Assembly (NCBI GenBank): GCA_002484335.1
Contig: DLJQ01000001.1
Location: 174,872 to 238,871, forward strand
Source of the DNA: Flavobacteriales bacterium UBA7612
GTDB taxonomy: Bacteria > Bacteroidota > Bacteroidia > Flavobacteriales > Weeksellaceae
Length of the DNA stretch: 64,000 bases
Direction of reading: 5' to 3'
The position numbers were made by a program, and so were the translations under genes. Below, piece by piece: positions 42,068 through 50,993 of the stretch. Position 1 is the stretch's first letter; the number at the start of each line of letters is the position of its first letter. The notes under the pieces are model-generated. The model was not told the origin of the DNA and did no database searches. It worked only from the letters and a program-made list of their open reading frames with translations.

Positions 42068-44536
42068 TTATAATGTGATTCTAACAGTAGCATTCCAAGT
42101 TCTTCCATAACCGAAAAACACTTGATTATTTACATTAACACCTTTATAAGTTTGTGCACCTTTATAATCTGCTTGATAATTTGTTGAAGCTTCTTGAATA
42201 TAAATTGTATTAAATACATTATTAACATTAAAACGTAATGATAATTTATTTCTATCAGTTAATTTATAATTCCAAGTAATACCTGCATCCATTAAATTAT
42301 AAGATGGTAATCTTAAATTTCCTGATCCACTATTTGCTGTATCATTTGTCACAGCACTAGTTCTAGAACCATATAATCTGTCATTATATCTATAATCAGC
42401 ATCTACAGATATTCCTTTGATTACTTGGTAAACAAAACCTGCTCCAAATTGAGTTTGCGCAGCATCACCTACTCTAAGTCCATCTAATTTTTCTGTTGTT
42501 GTTGCTAACAAGTTCTGATTTTCATCATAAGCTCTAGAAATTGTAGAACCTTTATATTTCCAATCACCTAATGAAGCATAACCTTTAAGTTCTAAAGTAC
42601 GAATTGGTTTATATCCCATTTCTAACTCTAATCCCTTATGTTCTTGTTTTACTCCTTGGTTAACAAAATTAACATAAGTACCAGGAGTAACTGTTGGGTA
42701 TAAATTATTATTACTATCTGTAATTAACAATGAAGAACCTGTTACACGATTTTCCCAAGTTGTGTAGTAAGCATTAAAGTTTGCCCAGAAGTTTCTAGAT
42801 TTAAATTTATATCCCAATTCTAAACCTAAGATTCTTTCGTTTTTAGCACTAGTATTTACGTCATTCTTATTGTTCATAAATAAATTATTATGATAAGGTT
42901 GACGAGAATAATATCCTGCGTTAGCAAATACTTTATGATTTTCTGCTATTGTAAAACTCAAACCACCTTTTAAATTATATCCCCAATGAGATAATTTTTG
43001 TGATTTTTCATTTTCTTTTGTATAATTAAAGTAATCCCAGCGTTGGTTAGTTTGATTAGAAACAGCACCTTGGAAGAATGCCGTGAAATTTTCTTTTGCA
43101 TATTCAAACTGACCAAACATACCTCCGTAATTTATTCTCTCGCTATAATTATAAGACAATTTATCTGTGGCATTTTTAGCATAATGACTTATAGCATTCC
43201 AAGGGTTTGGAGAAAATGTGTTTGTGATATTATAACCATTAGGATATTGAAGATTTTTAGAAACTGTTACATAATCAGCACCCATTAAATTACCTAATTG
43301 TTGAAAATGTTCTCCTTTAAATGTTCTTAAATCAAAACCTACATTAAAGTTTAAATTATCAGTAATTTTATGATTTAAATTTGTTACTAAACCATACCAT
43401 TGATGATTATTCACTGATTGACGAATTGCATAATTAGCATTTCCTCCATTTTGAGATTGTAAATCAAATTGATCTTGAATGTTTTTTAAACCTGTATCTG
43501 TATTACGAGTTGCAGAAACAGTTCCTGCTCCAGTCATTGGTCCTGTTCCTCCTCCACGTCCCCATGATGCATAAAGAACAGTTGACAATGATGTATTTTT
43601 ACCTATTTCCCAATCCCAGTTAAGGTTAGCTACTGGCTTTTGATAGTAATTTCTTCTCTCATTTATTAATTTACCATTTACATAACCAGTATTGTTATTG
43701 TATTTACGCCCGTATTTTAATAAATCAGTCAATGTATTTACATTTGATTGGTCATGCCATTGTGGAGCTCCTGTAAATAAGAAGTTTAATGTATGATGTT
43801 TAGAAGGTTTATAACCAAAAGAGATAAAATAATTTTGTCCTTCACCTTTTGTACCAATGTTATATCCATTTCCTTGCCAATGCGTCATCATAATAGAAAC
43901 ACCAAATTTATTATTAATCAATCCAGTGTTATAAGAAAAAGTTGACTTAAAGTAATAGTTGTTAGCAATCCCCGCACTAAATTCTCCTCCTTCTTTTTTT
44001 TCTGTAGCTTTAGTTACAAAATTATATGTACCTCCTACAGAAGAAATAGCAAGCTTAGAAGATCCTAAACCACGCTGAATTTGTACTGCATTTGCAATAT
44101 CTGACATTCCAGACCAGTTTGACCAATATACTTTACCATCATCCATACCATTAATTGGTTGCCCATTTAATAAAAAAGCAGTATTTGATTGATCAAAACC
44201 TCTAGTAACAACGCGAGATTCCCCAAAACCTCCAGATTGTCCAGCAACGTAAACAGATGGTGTATTAACAAAAGCTTGTGTAATATCACTTGCTCCAGCT
44301 ACCTTTTGTTGAATTGCTTCTTTAGTTATTGTTGTTGCAGCAATAGGTGTTTTACGGTCATCCGCTAAATCAATAACTCCTTTACCTACAATTAATGTTT
44401 CTCCTAAAGATACATTTTCGTCCTCTTGTTGAACAACTTTTGTAGAATCTGTTGGTTCAACAACTTGAGCGAAAGATAATGTTGCCGTTAAGGCAAAAGC
44501 TCCTACTAATAAAAGCTTCATTGAGTTTAACCTCAT
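42068..44536 (-). CDS. TonB-dependent receptor, tandem copy 2
   Basis: 822 residues. The first 60 residues are nearly identical to copies 1 and 3 (MRLNSMKLLLVGAFALTATL, SLGETLIVGKGVIDLADDRKTP), but the plug starts to differ (ITKEAIQQKVAGASDITQAFVN, where the others have GVGNVEFP). Plug motifs SVYVAGQSGGFGESRVVTRGF and LGSSKLAISSVGGTYNFVTKAT are intact; in the Thr-Val-Asn-Ile strand the copy has TYNFV. The barrel ends GRTWNATVRITL. It is the most divergent of the three, which suggests a different ligand or loss of constraint. Its -7 box is damaged relative to the other two. Confidence 0.92.
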   Translation of the reverse strand: MRLNSMKLLLVGAFALTATLSFAQVVEPTDSTKVVQQEDENVSLGETLIVGKGVIDLADDRKTPIAATTITKEAIQQKVAGASDITQAFVNTPSVYVAGQSGGFGESRVVTRGFDQSNTAFLLNGQPINGMDDGKVYWSNWSGMSDIANAVQIQRGLGSSKLAISSVGGTYNFVTKATEKKEGGEFSAGIANNYYFKSTFSYNTGLINNKFGVSIMMTHWQGNGYNIGTKGEGQNYFISFGYKPSKHHTLNFLFTGAPQWHDQSNVNTLTDLLKYGRKYNNNTGYVNGKLINERRNYYQKPVANLNWDWEIGKNTSLSTVLYASWGRGGGTGPMTGAGTVSATRNTDTGLKNIQDQFDLQSQNGGNANYAIRQSVNNHQWYGLVTNLNHKITDNLNFNVGFDLRTFKGEHFQQLGNLMGADYVTVSKNLQYPNGYNITNTFSPNPWNAISHYAKNATDKLSYNYSERINYGGMFGQFEYAKENFTAFFQGAVSNQTNQRWDYFNYTKENEKSQKLSHWGYNLKGGLSFTIAENHKVFANAGYYSRQPYHNNLFMNNKNDVNTSAKNERILGLELGYKFKSRNFWANFNAYYTTWENRVTGSSLLITDSNNNLYPTVTPGTYVNFVNQGVKQEHKGLELEMGYKPIRTLELKGYASLGDWKYKGSTISRAYDENQNLLATTTEKLDGLRVGDAAQTQFGAGFVYQVIKGISVDADYRYNDRLYGSRTSAVTNDTANSGSGNLRLPSYNLMDAGITWNYKLTDRNKLSLRFNVNNVFNTIYIQEASTNYQADYKGAQTYKGVNVNNQVFFGYGRTWNATVRITL

Positions 44537-44566
44537 CTTATGAAATAGTTTAAAAAGTTTACACTG

Positions 44567-44574
44567 TAAATGTG
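44567..44574 (-). promoter_or_regulatory. degenerate -7 box of receptor copy 2
   Basis: Reverse strand CACATTTA at the same 30-nt distance from the ATG as the boxes of copies 1 and 3, but with the invariant final G changed to A. Confidence 0.35.
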
Positions 44575-44868
44575 AATACTTTTAACGAAAGCATTATTAA
44601 GCCAGTGTTAACAAATTCTGGAGAAAACAACTATTTCTTTTAAATATGAAAAATCCTTAATTTACAATAAAATTATATTTTAAATTTATTTTATAAACAT
44701 TTAATATAAATTAAATTAAAAAAATATCATAAATAAATAAAAAATAAGATATTTATTCACTTTACATAATTTAACTAAATACTGTAAATGAATAAATATC
44801 GAATAATTATTCTTAAATAAGAATTATTTAGAACTATTCTATTTAAAAAAATAAAAAAAATGTGAAAA

Positions 44869-44892
44869 AGAAGCTACCTATAAAGTAGCTTC
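44869..44892 (-). terminator. terminator of TonB receptor copy 3
   Basis: AGAAGCTAC / GTAGCTTCT stem with a 7-nt loop, 22 bp after the stop at 44915; on the reverse strand followed by TTTTTCAC. Confidence 0.7.
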
Positions 44893-44914
44893 TATATTTG
44901 ATAATGATTGTTTA

Positions 44915-47323
44915 TTAAAAACTATATGCTACACTCGCATTCCAAGTTCTACCTAATCCCCATCCATAACCATTAGTATCTTGTTTGATAATGTATTGAT
45001 CATTAAATAAGTTTTTAATATTACCTCTGAATCTTAATTTTTGAGATCCAAATTTAACTTGATAACTTGCACCTAAATCTACTTTAGCAAAAGGTCTTAG
45101 TGTATTAGGTTCACTTTTAGCAGTTGCTATATTAATGTTTTCATATGTTCTAGCATAATAATTAAAATCTGTATCGAATGATAAAGATTTTGTTACATCA
45201 ACCTTTGTTCCTAAACCAAAAGTAAACTGTGCCGCATTACCTACGTGATAACCATTAATATCTTTAACTCCTCCTGGTAAAACTTCATTTGTTAAATTAT
45301 TTATCTCGTAATAAGGAGTTGAGTCATTATATTTCCAATTTCCTATAGAAGTAAAACCTCTCAAAGTCCATTCTCTTGATATTTTTGCATCAAAATCTAT
45401 TTCAAGACCTTTATGTGTTTGTCCTAGATCTGTAGCATACTGTGTTTTTGTATACAAAACAGCATTAGTAACAGGATCTACAACATTTACATCTCCTAAA
45501 TCTAAGAATCTATGTGACCATTCTGTATGATAAACATTAATATTAACATTTAACGTTTTTGTTTTATATCTATATCCTGCCTCAAAACCTGTAATTTCTT
45601 CATTTCTTACATCAGGAGTCTGTCTATCAACAGTATTATAATAAAATACATTATCTAAGAAAGGTTGACGTGAATAACGACCAACATTAGCAAAAAATGA
45701 ATGCGCTTCTGCAAATGTATACGCCATACCACCTTTTAAGTTCCATCCGGTTTTATTTATTTTTTCTGAAGCTTTTTCTACACCTCCATAATTCCAACGA
45801 TCAAATTTTTGATAAAATTGATTTGACAAAGCTGCCTGACCAAAAACAGAAAACCCATTTACACTATATTCTATTTGTCCAAAACCACCTTGATAATTTA
45901 ATTTTTCACTATAATCACGACTTGTTCTTTGACTAGGATCAGCATATTTAAATAAAGCTTTCCAAGGGTTAGTAGAAAATGTTTCATTAACAACTACATT
46001 TTGTCCACTAAAAGCATTTTTCTGAGACCATCCACTTAAACCAAATAAATTATTCATTTGTTGAAAATGACGTCCTTGATAAAAACGAAAATCCGCACCA
46101 AAATTAATAGTTAAACCTTTTTTATTATCAAAAGTAAAATTAGAAACTGTTCCGTACCAAAAATGATTATTTACAGAAGATCTAATAGCTCCGTTTGAAA
46201 CACCAGTCCCACCATTATTTCCAATCCCATCAGGATCAGCTAGATTTCTTTGCTCAATAAGATCAAAGTCTATTAAGCCATTTGTAACAGCTGAACTTGC
46301 AGTTCCTACACCAGAAGTTCCTCCTCCTGTTCCCATAGAAGCATAAACAACAGTAGATAAATTCATTTTATCATTTATTGACCAATCCCAGTTTAAATTA
46401 GCTACTGGTTTATGGTAATAATTTGTTCTTAAATTTTCCCCCTTACCTTTATAATAACCATAAGTCGTATTATATTTTCTTCCGTAACCATATTGTTCAG
46501 CAGCAGCCCATTGTTTATCACTTTTTGTAGAATAATTTTGACCATGCTCTTGAGGAGCTCCAAAAATCATAAAGTTTAAGTTATGACGCTCACTAGGCTT
46601 ATAACCTACAGATATAAAATACGCTTGACCTTTTCCATTTGTTCCTTGAGCATATTTACGATGAGCTTCCCAATGATTTAATAACATAGAGAATCCCCAC
46701 TTACCTTTCAATCCAGTGTCATAAGACACTGTTCCTCCAAAATAACTATCATTACCCGCAACAAAACGAGCAAAACCACCTTGTTTTCTTTCTGTAGCCT
46801 TTGTAATTATATTTACTGTTCCTCCAACTGAAGAAATTGCTAATTTAGAAGATCCTAGTCCTCTCTGAATCTGAACAGCATTAGCAACCTCAGTCATTGC
46901 TGACCAATTCGACCAATAGATATTTCCATCTTCCATTCCATTAATTGGCTGTCCATTTAATAAAAATGCTGTATTTTGTTCAGTAAATCCTCTTAAATAC
47001 ATATGAGAATCACCAAATCCAGAAGTTTGATCAGATACATAAACTGAAGGAGTATTAGCCATTATTTCAGGAAATTCAACATTTCCAACACCTTTATCTT
47101 GAATTTCTTGTTTTGAAATTGTAGATACAGCAACTGGAGTTTTACGATTTTCTTCAACATCGATTACTCCTTTACCAACAATTAATGTTTCTCCTAAAGA
47201 TACATCTTCGTTATTCTGTTGAACTTTAGTAGAGTCTGTTGGTTCAACAACTTGTGCGTAAGTAAATGATGCCATTAAGGCAAAAGCTCCTACAAATAAA
47301 AGCTTCATTGAGTTTAACCTCAT
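44915..47323 (-). CDS. TonB-dependent receptor, tandem copy 3
   Basis: 802 residues from the ATG at 47323 (MRLNSMKLLFVG), equivalent to the starts of copies 1 and 2; the frame is open to 47356, but that extension lies across the promoter box. Plug motifs ENRKTPVAVSTISKQEIQDK, FGDSHMYLRGF, SVGGTVNIITKAT are very close to copy 1, and the barrel shares many stretches with it (HRKYAQGTNGKGQAYF). It ends GRTWNASVAYSF. Copies 1 and 3 are thus the closer pair. It lies downstream of nadC, separated by a terminator and a 270-bp AT-rich block. Confidence 0.92.
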   Translation of the reverse strand: MRLNSMKLLFVGAFALMASFTYAQVVEPTDSTKVQQNNEDVSLGETLIVGKGVIDVEENRKTPVAVSTISKQEIQDKGVGNVEFPEIMANTPSVYVSDQTSGFGDSHMYLRGFTEQNTAFLLNGQPINGMEDGNIYWSNWSAMTEVANAVQIQRGLGSSKLAISSVGGTVNIITKATERKQGGFARFVAGNDSYFGGTVSYDTGLKGKWGFSMLLNHWEAHRKYAQGTNGKGQAYFISVGYKPSERHNLNFMIFGAPQEHGQNYSTKSDKQWAAAEQYGYGRKYNTTYGYYKGKGENLRTNYYHKPVANLNWDWSINDKMNLSTVVYASMGTGGGTSGVGTASSAVTNGLIDFDLIEQRNLADPDGIGNNGGTGVSNGAIRSSVNNHFWYGTVSNFTFDNKKGLTINFGADFRFYQGRHFQQMNNLFGLSGWSQKNAFSGQNVVVNETFSTNPWKALFKYADPSQRTSRDYSEKLNYQGGFGQIEYSVNGFSVFGQAALSNQFYQKFDRWNYGGVEKASEKINKTGWNLKGGMAYTFAEAHSFFANVGRYSRQPFLDNVFYYNTVDRQTPDVRNEEITGFEAGYRYKTKTLNVNINVYHTEWSHRFLDLGDVNVVDPVTNAVLYTKTQYATDLGQTHKGLEIDFDAKISREWTLRGFTSIGNWKYNDSTPYYEINNLTNEVLPGGVKDINGYHVGNAAQFTFGLGTKVDVTKSLSFDTDFNYYARTYENINIATAKSEPNTLRPFAKVDLGASYQVKFGSQKLRFRGNIKNLFNDQYIIKQDTNGYGWGLGRTWNASVAYSF

Positions 47324-47353
47324 CTTGTTAAATAGTTTAAAAAGTTTACTTTG

Positions 47354-47361
47354 CAAATATG
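47354..47361 (-). promoter_or_regulatory. -7-like box of receptor copy 3
   Basis: Reverse strand CATATTTG (one mismatch to TAnnTTTG), 30 nt before the ATG at 47323, as in copy 1. Confidence 0.45.
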
Positions 47362-47620
47362 TAGAGACAAAATGAGATACAAGTTAACTTAATGTTAATA
47401 AATTTATATTTTTTAACTTTTTTTTATATTTAATAAAAAATTAACATTAAAAATAAATAGTACATAATTTAAACATAACTTTTTTAAATATAATTACTTA
47501 AATTAAAATACAAATTTTATTATATAAATTAATAAAATAAAATTAACATAAAATATGCTAATAAAAATACAATTCAATATTATAAAATAGTAAATTATTA
47601 TTTTATCAATAAAATTGTTA

Positions 47621-47652
47621 AAAAAAAAATCCTAACATAAAAATGTTAGGAT
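47621..47652 (-). terminator. terminator of the NAD operon
   Basis: AATCCTAACAT / ATGTTAGGATT stem with a 4-nt loop and, on the reverse strand, a run of T. Confidence 0.88.
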
Positions 47653-47697
47653 TAAGAATTATTCATTAATAAATAAAGTTATATTTCTTATATAATA

Positions 47698-48567
47698 TTA
47701 AAGCATTTTAGAAATTGCTTTTAAGCTCAAATCAAAGTTTTTAGCAGAATGAATTATTGCTCCTGATGAAATAAAATCAACACCTGTTTCTGCAATTGAT
47801 TTTACAGATTCCTTCGTAATTCCTCCAGAAGCTTCAGTTTTAACTCTACCATCAATAAGTTTTACTGCTTGTTTTAAATCATTTAATTCAAAATTATCAA
47901 GCATAATAAAATCAACGCTAGCTTTAAGAGCTTCTTCAACCTCTTTTAAATTTCTTGTCTCTACTTCTATTTTTAAATGTAAATGATGATTTGACAAATA
48001 TTCTTTTGTTTGTTGAACAGCCTTAGTAATATTACCACAAAAATCTATATGGTTATCTTTTAACATAATCATATCATACAATCCAAATCTATGATTTTCT
48101 GCTCCACCTATTTTTACTGCCCACTTCTCAATCATCCTGAAATTTGGTGTTGTTTTACGAGTATCTAAAATCTTTGCATTAGTTCCCTTCACTAAATCCA
48201 TCATTTCATTAGCATAAGTTGCTATACCAGACATTCTCTGCATACAGTTTAAAACCAATCTCTCACATGTTAAAATTGACTGTGAAGAACCTTTAACTTT
48301 AAATACTACATCTCCAAAAACAACACTATCTCCATCTTTTTTATATTGATCTATTTGTAATGACGGATCGAAAGTGTCAAAAATAATTTTAGCCAATTCT
48401 ACACCTGCTATAATTCCATTATCTTTTACTTTTAATTCTGCCTCTTGAATAGAATCGTAAGGAACACAAGCTAACGTAGAATGATCTCCATCTCCTACAT
48501 CTTCTAAAAAAGCTTGGCGAATAAAAAGTTGTAATTTTTCTGTTGTTATATATGGATCGTAACTCAT
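47698..48567 (-). CDS. nadC: quinolinate phosphoribosyltransferase (decarboxylating)
   Basis: 289 residues. Converts quinolinate and PRPP to nicotinate mononucleotide, the last dedicated step of de novo NAD synthesis. Signatures: FLEDVGDGDHSTLACVP at the N-terminus, NCMQRMSGIATYANEM, LDTRKTTPNFRMIEKWAVKIGGAENHR, IEVETRNLKEVEEAL, and EASGGITKESVKSIAETGVDFIS. It is the last gene of nadA-nadB-X-nadC, and its ATG overlaps the stop of the preceding gene by one base. Confidence 0.96.
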   Translation of the reverse strand: MSYDPYITTEKLQLFIRQAFLEDVGDGDHSTLACVPYDSIQEAELKVKDNGIIAGVELAKIIFDTFDPSLQIDQYKKDGDSVVFGDVVFKVKGSSQSILTCERLVLNCMQRMSGIATYANEMMDLVKGTNAKILDTRKTTPNFRMIEKWAVKIGGAENHRFGLYDMIMLKDNHIDFCGNITKAVQQTKEYLSNHHLHLKIEVETRNLKEVEEALKASVDFIMLDNFELNDLKQAVKLIDGRVKTEASGGITKESVKSIAETGVDFISSGAIIHSAKNFDLSLKAISKML

Positions 48568-49424
48568 TATCTATATGTTAGTTTTGCAAATTTTGATTGA
48601 TTAAATTCTTTTTTAGTTTTATACTCATAATATTCAGCCCAACTACCATTTTCTTCACGAAAAACAATAATTAAAACTTCTACATTAGGATCATTTTCAA
48701 AAAAATTCTTTATTTGAATTTTATATTCTTTCCCGTCAATAAGTCCTTTTGTAACATCAATTAAACCCGTTTTAAAACCACTTTCAAAAGCTTCAGTATA
48801 AGGATCAACACTAGCTATTTCGAATAGATTAGAAAATTTACCTAAATAATATTCTCTATCTCCATTATTTCCATATGTTTTTAAATTAAAATCTTTATCT
48901 ATTCTAACTTCTATATTCTCCTCATTTGTTTTTATTGTAAACAAAACACGCTCAAAAACTGGAAATTTTTCAAAATCATTATCCTTGTTATCAGACTCAT
49001 AACGAAGAGGAAGACTCATAACAACGTCAACTGGATTATTATTCTCATCCTTACCTGGTTGAATTGTTAGTTTAGCTTTATCCATTTTACTTTGTAAAAG
49101 AATTAAACTAGACATTGCTACACTATTGAATATAGGATTATCTCCTTCAGCATATAAGTCACTGAATTTACCTTCTTTATTTATTGTAAATTTTAATTTT
49201 GATTTAGCACTTTGTACCTGTAAATAATCAGCAATATTAGAAAAATAAGTTACTTGATTTTGTATATCATGACTTAAATTAGCATTCATACAAGCAACCA
49301 AAGACCTATTCTCTGTATTTTCCTCACAACCAAAATATATCGGCATTTTTTTTGTAATAGACTTTGTTTGAGCAAAACAAAACCCGCTTATAAATAGTGT
49401 TAATAGTAAAAAAAAATTTTTCAT
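48567..49424 (-). CDS. exported protein with TonB-C-terminal-like domain, embedded in the NAD operon
   Basis: 285 residues with a signal peptide (MKNFFLLLTLFISGFCFA). The first mature stretch, MPIYFGCEENTENRSLVACMNANL, and LKFTINKEGKFSDLYAEGDNPIFNSVAMSSLI followed by NPVDVVMSLPLRY follow the pattern of Bacteroidetes energy-transducer TonB C-terminal domains (P-x-F-x-G-C, then INKEGKV..V, then LP.RY/F). There is no N-terminal membrane anchor beyond the signal and no Pro-rich linker. The C-terminal 120 residues are not recognised. It is coupled to nadB and nadC with 0 to 1 bp between genes. Its role in NAD synthesis is unknown and may be unrelated. Confidence 0.72.
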   Translation of the reverse strand: MKNFFLLLTLFISGFCFAQTKSITKKMPIYFGCEENTENRSLVACMNANLSHDIQNQVTYFSNIADYLQVQSAKSKLKFTINKEGKFSDLYAEGDNPIFNSVAMSSLILLQSKMDKAKLTIQPGKDENNNPVDVVMSLPLRYESDNKDNDFEKFPVFERVLFTIKTNEENIEVRIDKDFNLKTYGNNGDREYYLGKFSNLFEIASVDPYTEAFESGFKTGLIDVTKGLIDGKEYKIQIKNFFENDPNVEVLIIVFREENGSWAEYYEYKTKKEFNQSKFAKLTYR

Positions 49425-50993
49425 TTATTGAATATCTTTATTATAAAAAGTACCTTTATTTTCTTTCTGACTAACACTTTGATTAATGATTAATTGAGCA
49501 ACTTCTACCAAATTTCTCAACTCTAATAATTTTGTAGAAATAACAGAAAAATTATAAATTTCTTTTACCATTTTCTCTATTTCAATTATTCTTTGTTGAG
49601 CTATCTTTAGTCGGCTATCACTTCGTACGATACCGACCAATTCACTCATCATTGCTTGTAGCTGTTTACGAAGATAAGAAATCAAAACTAACTCTTCTTG
49701 AATTTTCATTCCTTCAGAATTCCATTCTGGAAAAATAAATTTATATATTGAAAAATTATTTTTATTTAACTTTGATAATGTCTTTTCTGCAGCTCTATGA
49801 CCAAAAACCATAGCTTCTAATAATGAATTTGAAGCTAAACGATTCGCTCCATGTAAACCAGTATTCGTGCATTCTCCTACAGCAAAAAGATTTTTAATTG
49901 AGGTTTTTCCATTCAAATTAACATCAATTCCACCGCATAAATAATGCGAAGCTGGAACAACTGGAACCAACTCTGTAAACATATCATACCCTTCACTTTT
50001 ACATTTATCGTAAATATTTGGAAAATGTTCTAAAAATTTTTTCTTGTCTAAATGTCGGCAATCAATATATACATAATCATCTCCTTTTAATTTCATTTCA
50101 TTATCTATTGCTCTTGCTACAATATCTCGAGAAGCTAATTCTTCTCTAGAATCATATTTGTGCATAAATAATTCTCCATCTTTTGTTCTCAATTTAGCTC
50201 CAAAACCACGAACAGCTTCGGAAATTAAAAACAATTGACCATCAAATTCACTATAAAATGCTGTAGGATGAAACTGAATAAATTGCATTCCAGAGACAGA
50301 TGCTTTTGCTCGATTAGCTAAACCTATACCATCACCTGTTGCAATAATAGGATTTGTTGTGTTTTTATACACATGACCAACTCCTCCTGTTGCCAACAAT
50401 GTGATTTTAGACAAATGGCGTTCTACTTTTTGAGATTTTAAATCAAGAATATAAGCGCCATAAGATGTTATTTTATCTGAATGATGTTTTTTACCAAGAT
50501 GATGTTCTGTTATTAAATCAACAACAAAATGATGAGTTAAAATATTTATATTGGGATGATTTTTAATCGCCTCTAATAATGCTCTTTCTATTTCCCAACC
50601 TGTAATATCTTTGTGATGTACTATTCTATTTTCGGTATGTCCACCTTCGCGTCCGAGATCATAAATACCTTCATGATTTTTATCAAAACGTACTCCCCAT
50701 TCTATAATTTCAGCAATTCGTTCTGGTGCTTCTTTTACAACAACTTCAACAGCGTCTAAACTACATAAACCATCACCTGCTCTTAATGTGTCATCTATAT
50801 GTTTTTTGAAACTATCTTTTTCGAAATCACTAACAACTGCAACTCCTCCTTGTGCATATTTTGTATTTGTTTCTTCTTCATTTGCCTTAGTTACAATTGT
50901 AATTTTTGCTTCTGGATTCTTAGAAGCAACTTTTAAAGCATAAGAAAGTCCTGCAATTCCAGAACCAATAACTAAAACATCTTGAAGCTGCAT
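49425..50993 (-). CDS. nadB: L-aspartate oxidase
   Basis: 522 residues. FAD enzyme that oxidises L-aspartate to iminoaspartate, the substrate of NadA. FAD dinucleotide motif VLVIGSGIAGLSYALKVA at residues 6-23; active-site features KYAQGGVAVV, GREGGHTENRIVHHKDITGWEIE, FHPTAFYSE, EAVRGFGAKLRTKDGE and PASHYLCGGIDVNLNGKTSIKNLFAVGECTNTGLHGANRLASNSLLEA; C-terminal helical domain. The ATG overlaps the nadA stop by one base. Length is normal. Confidence 0.96.
   Translation of the reverse strand: MQLQDVLVIGSGIAGLSYALKVASKNPEAKITIVTKANEEETNTKYAQGGVAVVSDFEKDSFKKHIDDTLRAGDGLCSLDAVEVVVKEAPERIAEIIEWGVRFDKNHEGIYDLGREGGHTENRIVHHKDITGWEIERALLEAIKNHPNINILTHHFVVDLITEHHLGKKHHSDKITSYGAYILDLKSQKVERHLSKITLLATGGVGHVYKNTTNPIIATGDGIGLANRAKASVSGMQFIQFHPTAFYSEFDGQLFLISEAVRGFGAKLRTKDGELFMHKYDSREELASRDIVARAIDNEMKLKGDDYVYIDCRHLDKKKFLEHFPNIYDKCKSEGYDMFTELVPVVPASHYLCGGIDVNLNGKTSIKNLFAVGECTNTGLHGANRLASNSLLEAMVFGHRAAEKTLSKLNKNNFSIYKFIFPEWNSEGMKIQEELVLISYLRKQLQAMMSELVGIVRSDSRLKIAQQRIIEIEKMVKEIYNFSVISTKLLELRNLVEVAQLIINQSVSQKENKGTFYNKDIQ

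Larger units (their letters stand above)
44537..44914 (-). other. 378-bp spacer between receptor copies 2 and 3
   Basis: AT-rich spacer with the leader and weak -7 box of copy 2 (44537-44574), a long A/T tract with GAATAATTATTCTTAA near 44797 (shared with the other spacer) and the terminator of copy 3 (44869-44892). No gene is visible. Confidence 0.6.
47324..47697 (-). other. 374-bp spacer between nadC and receptor copy 3
   Basis: Contains the leader and -7-like box of copy 3 (47324-47361), about 260 bp of almost pure A/T sequence with no gene or RNA that I can recognise, and the nadC terminator (47621-47652). Confidence 0.6.

Noticed and set aside
45697..45936. Forward frame of 79 codons opposite receptor copy 3
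   Set aside because: Antisense shadow with no start signal.
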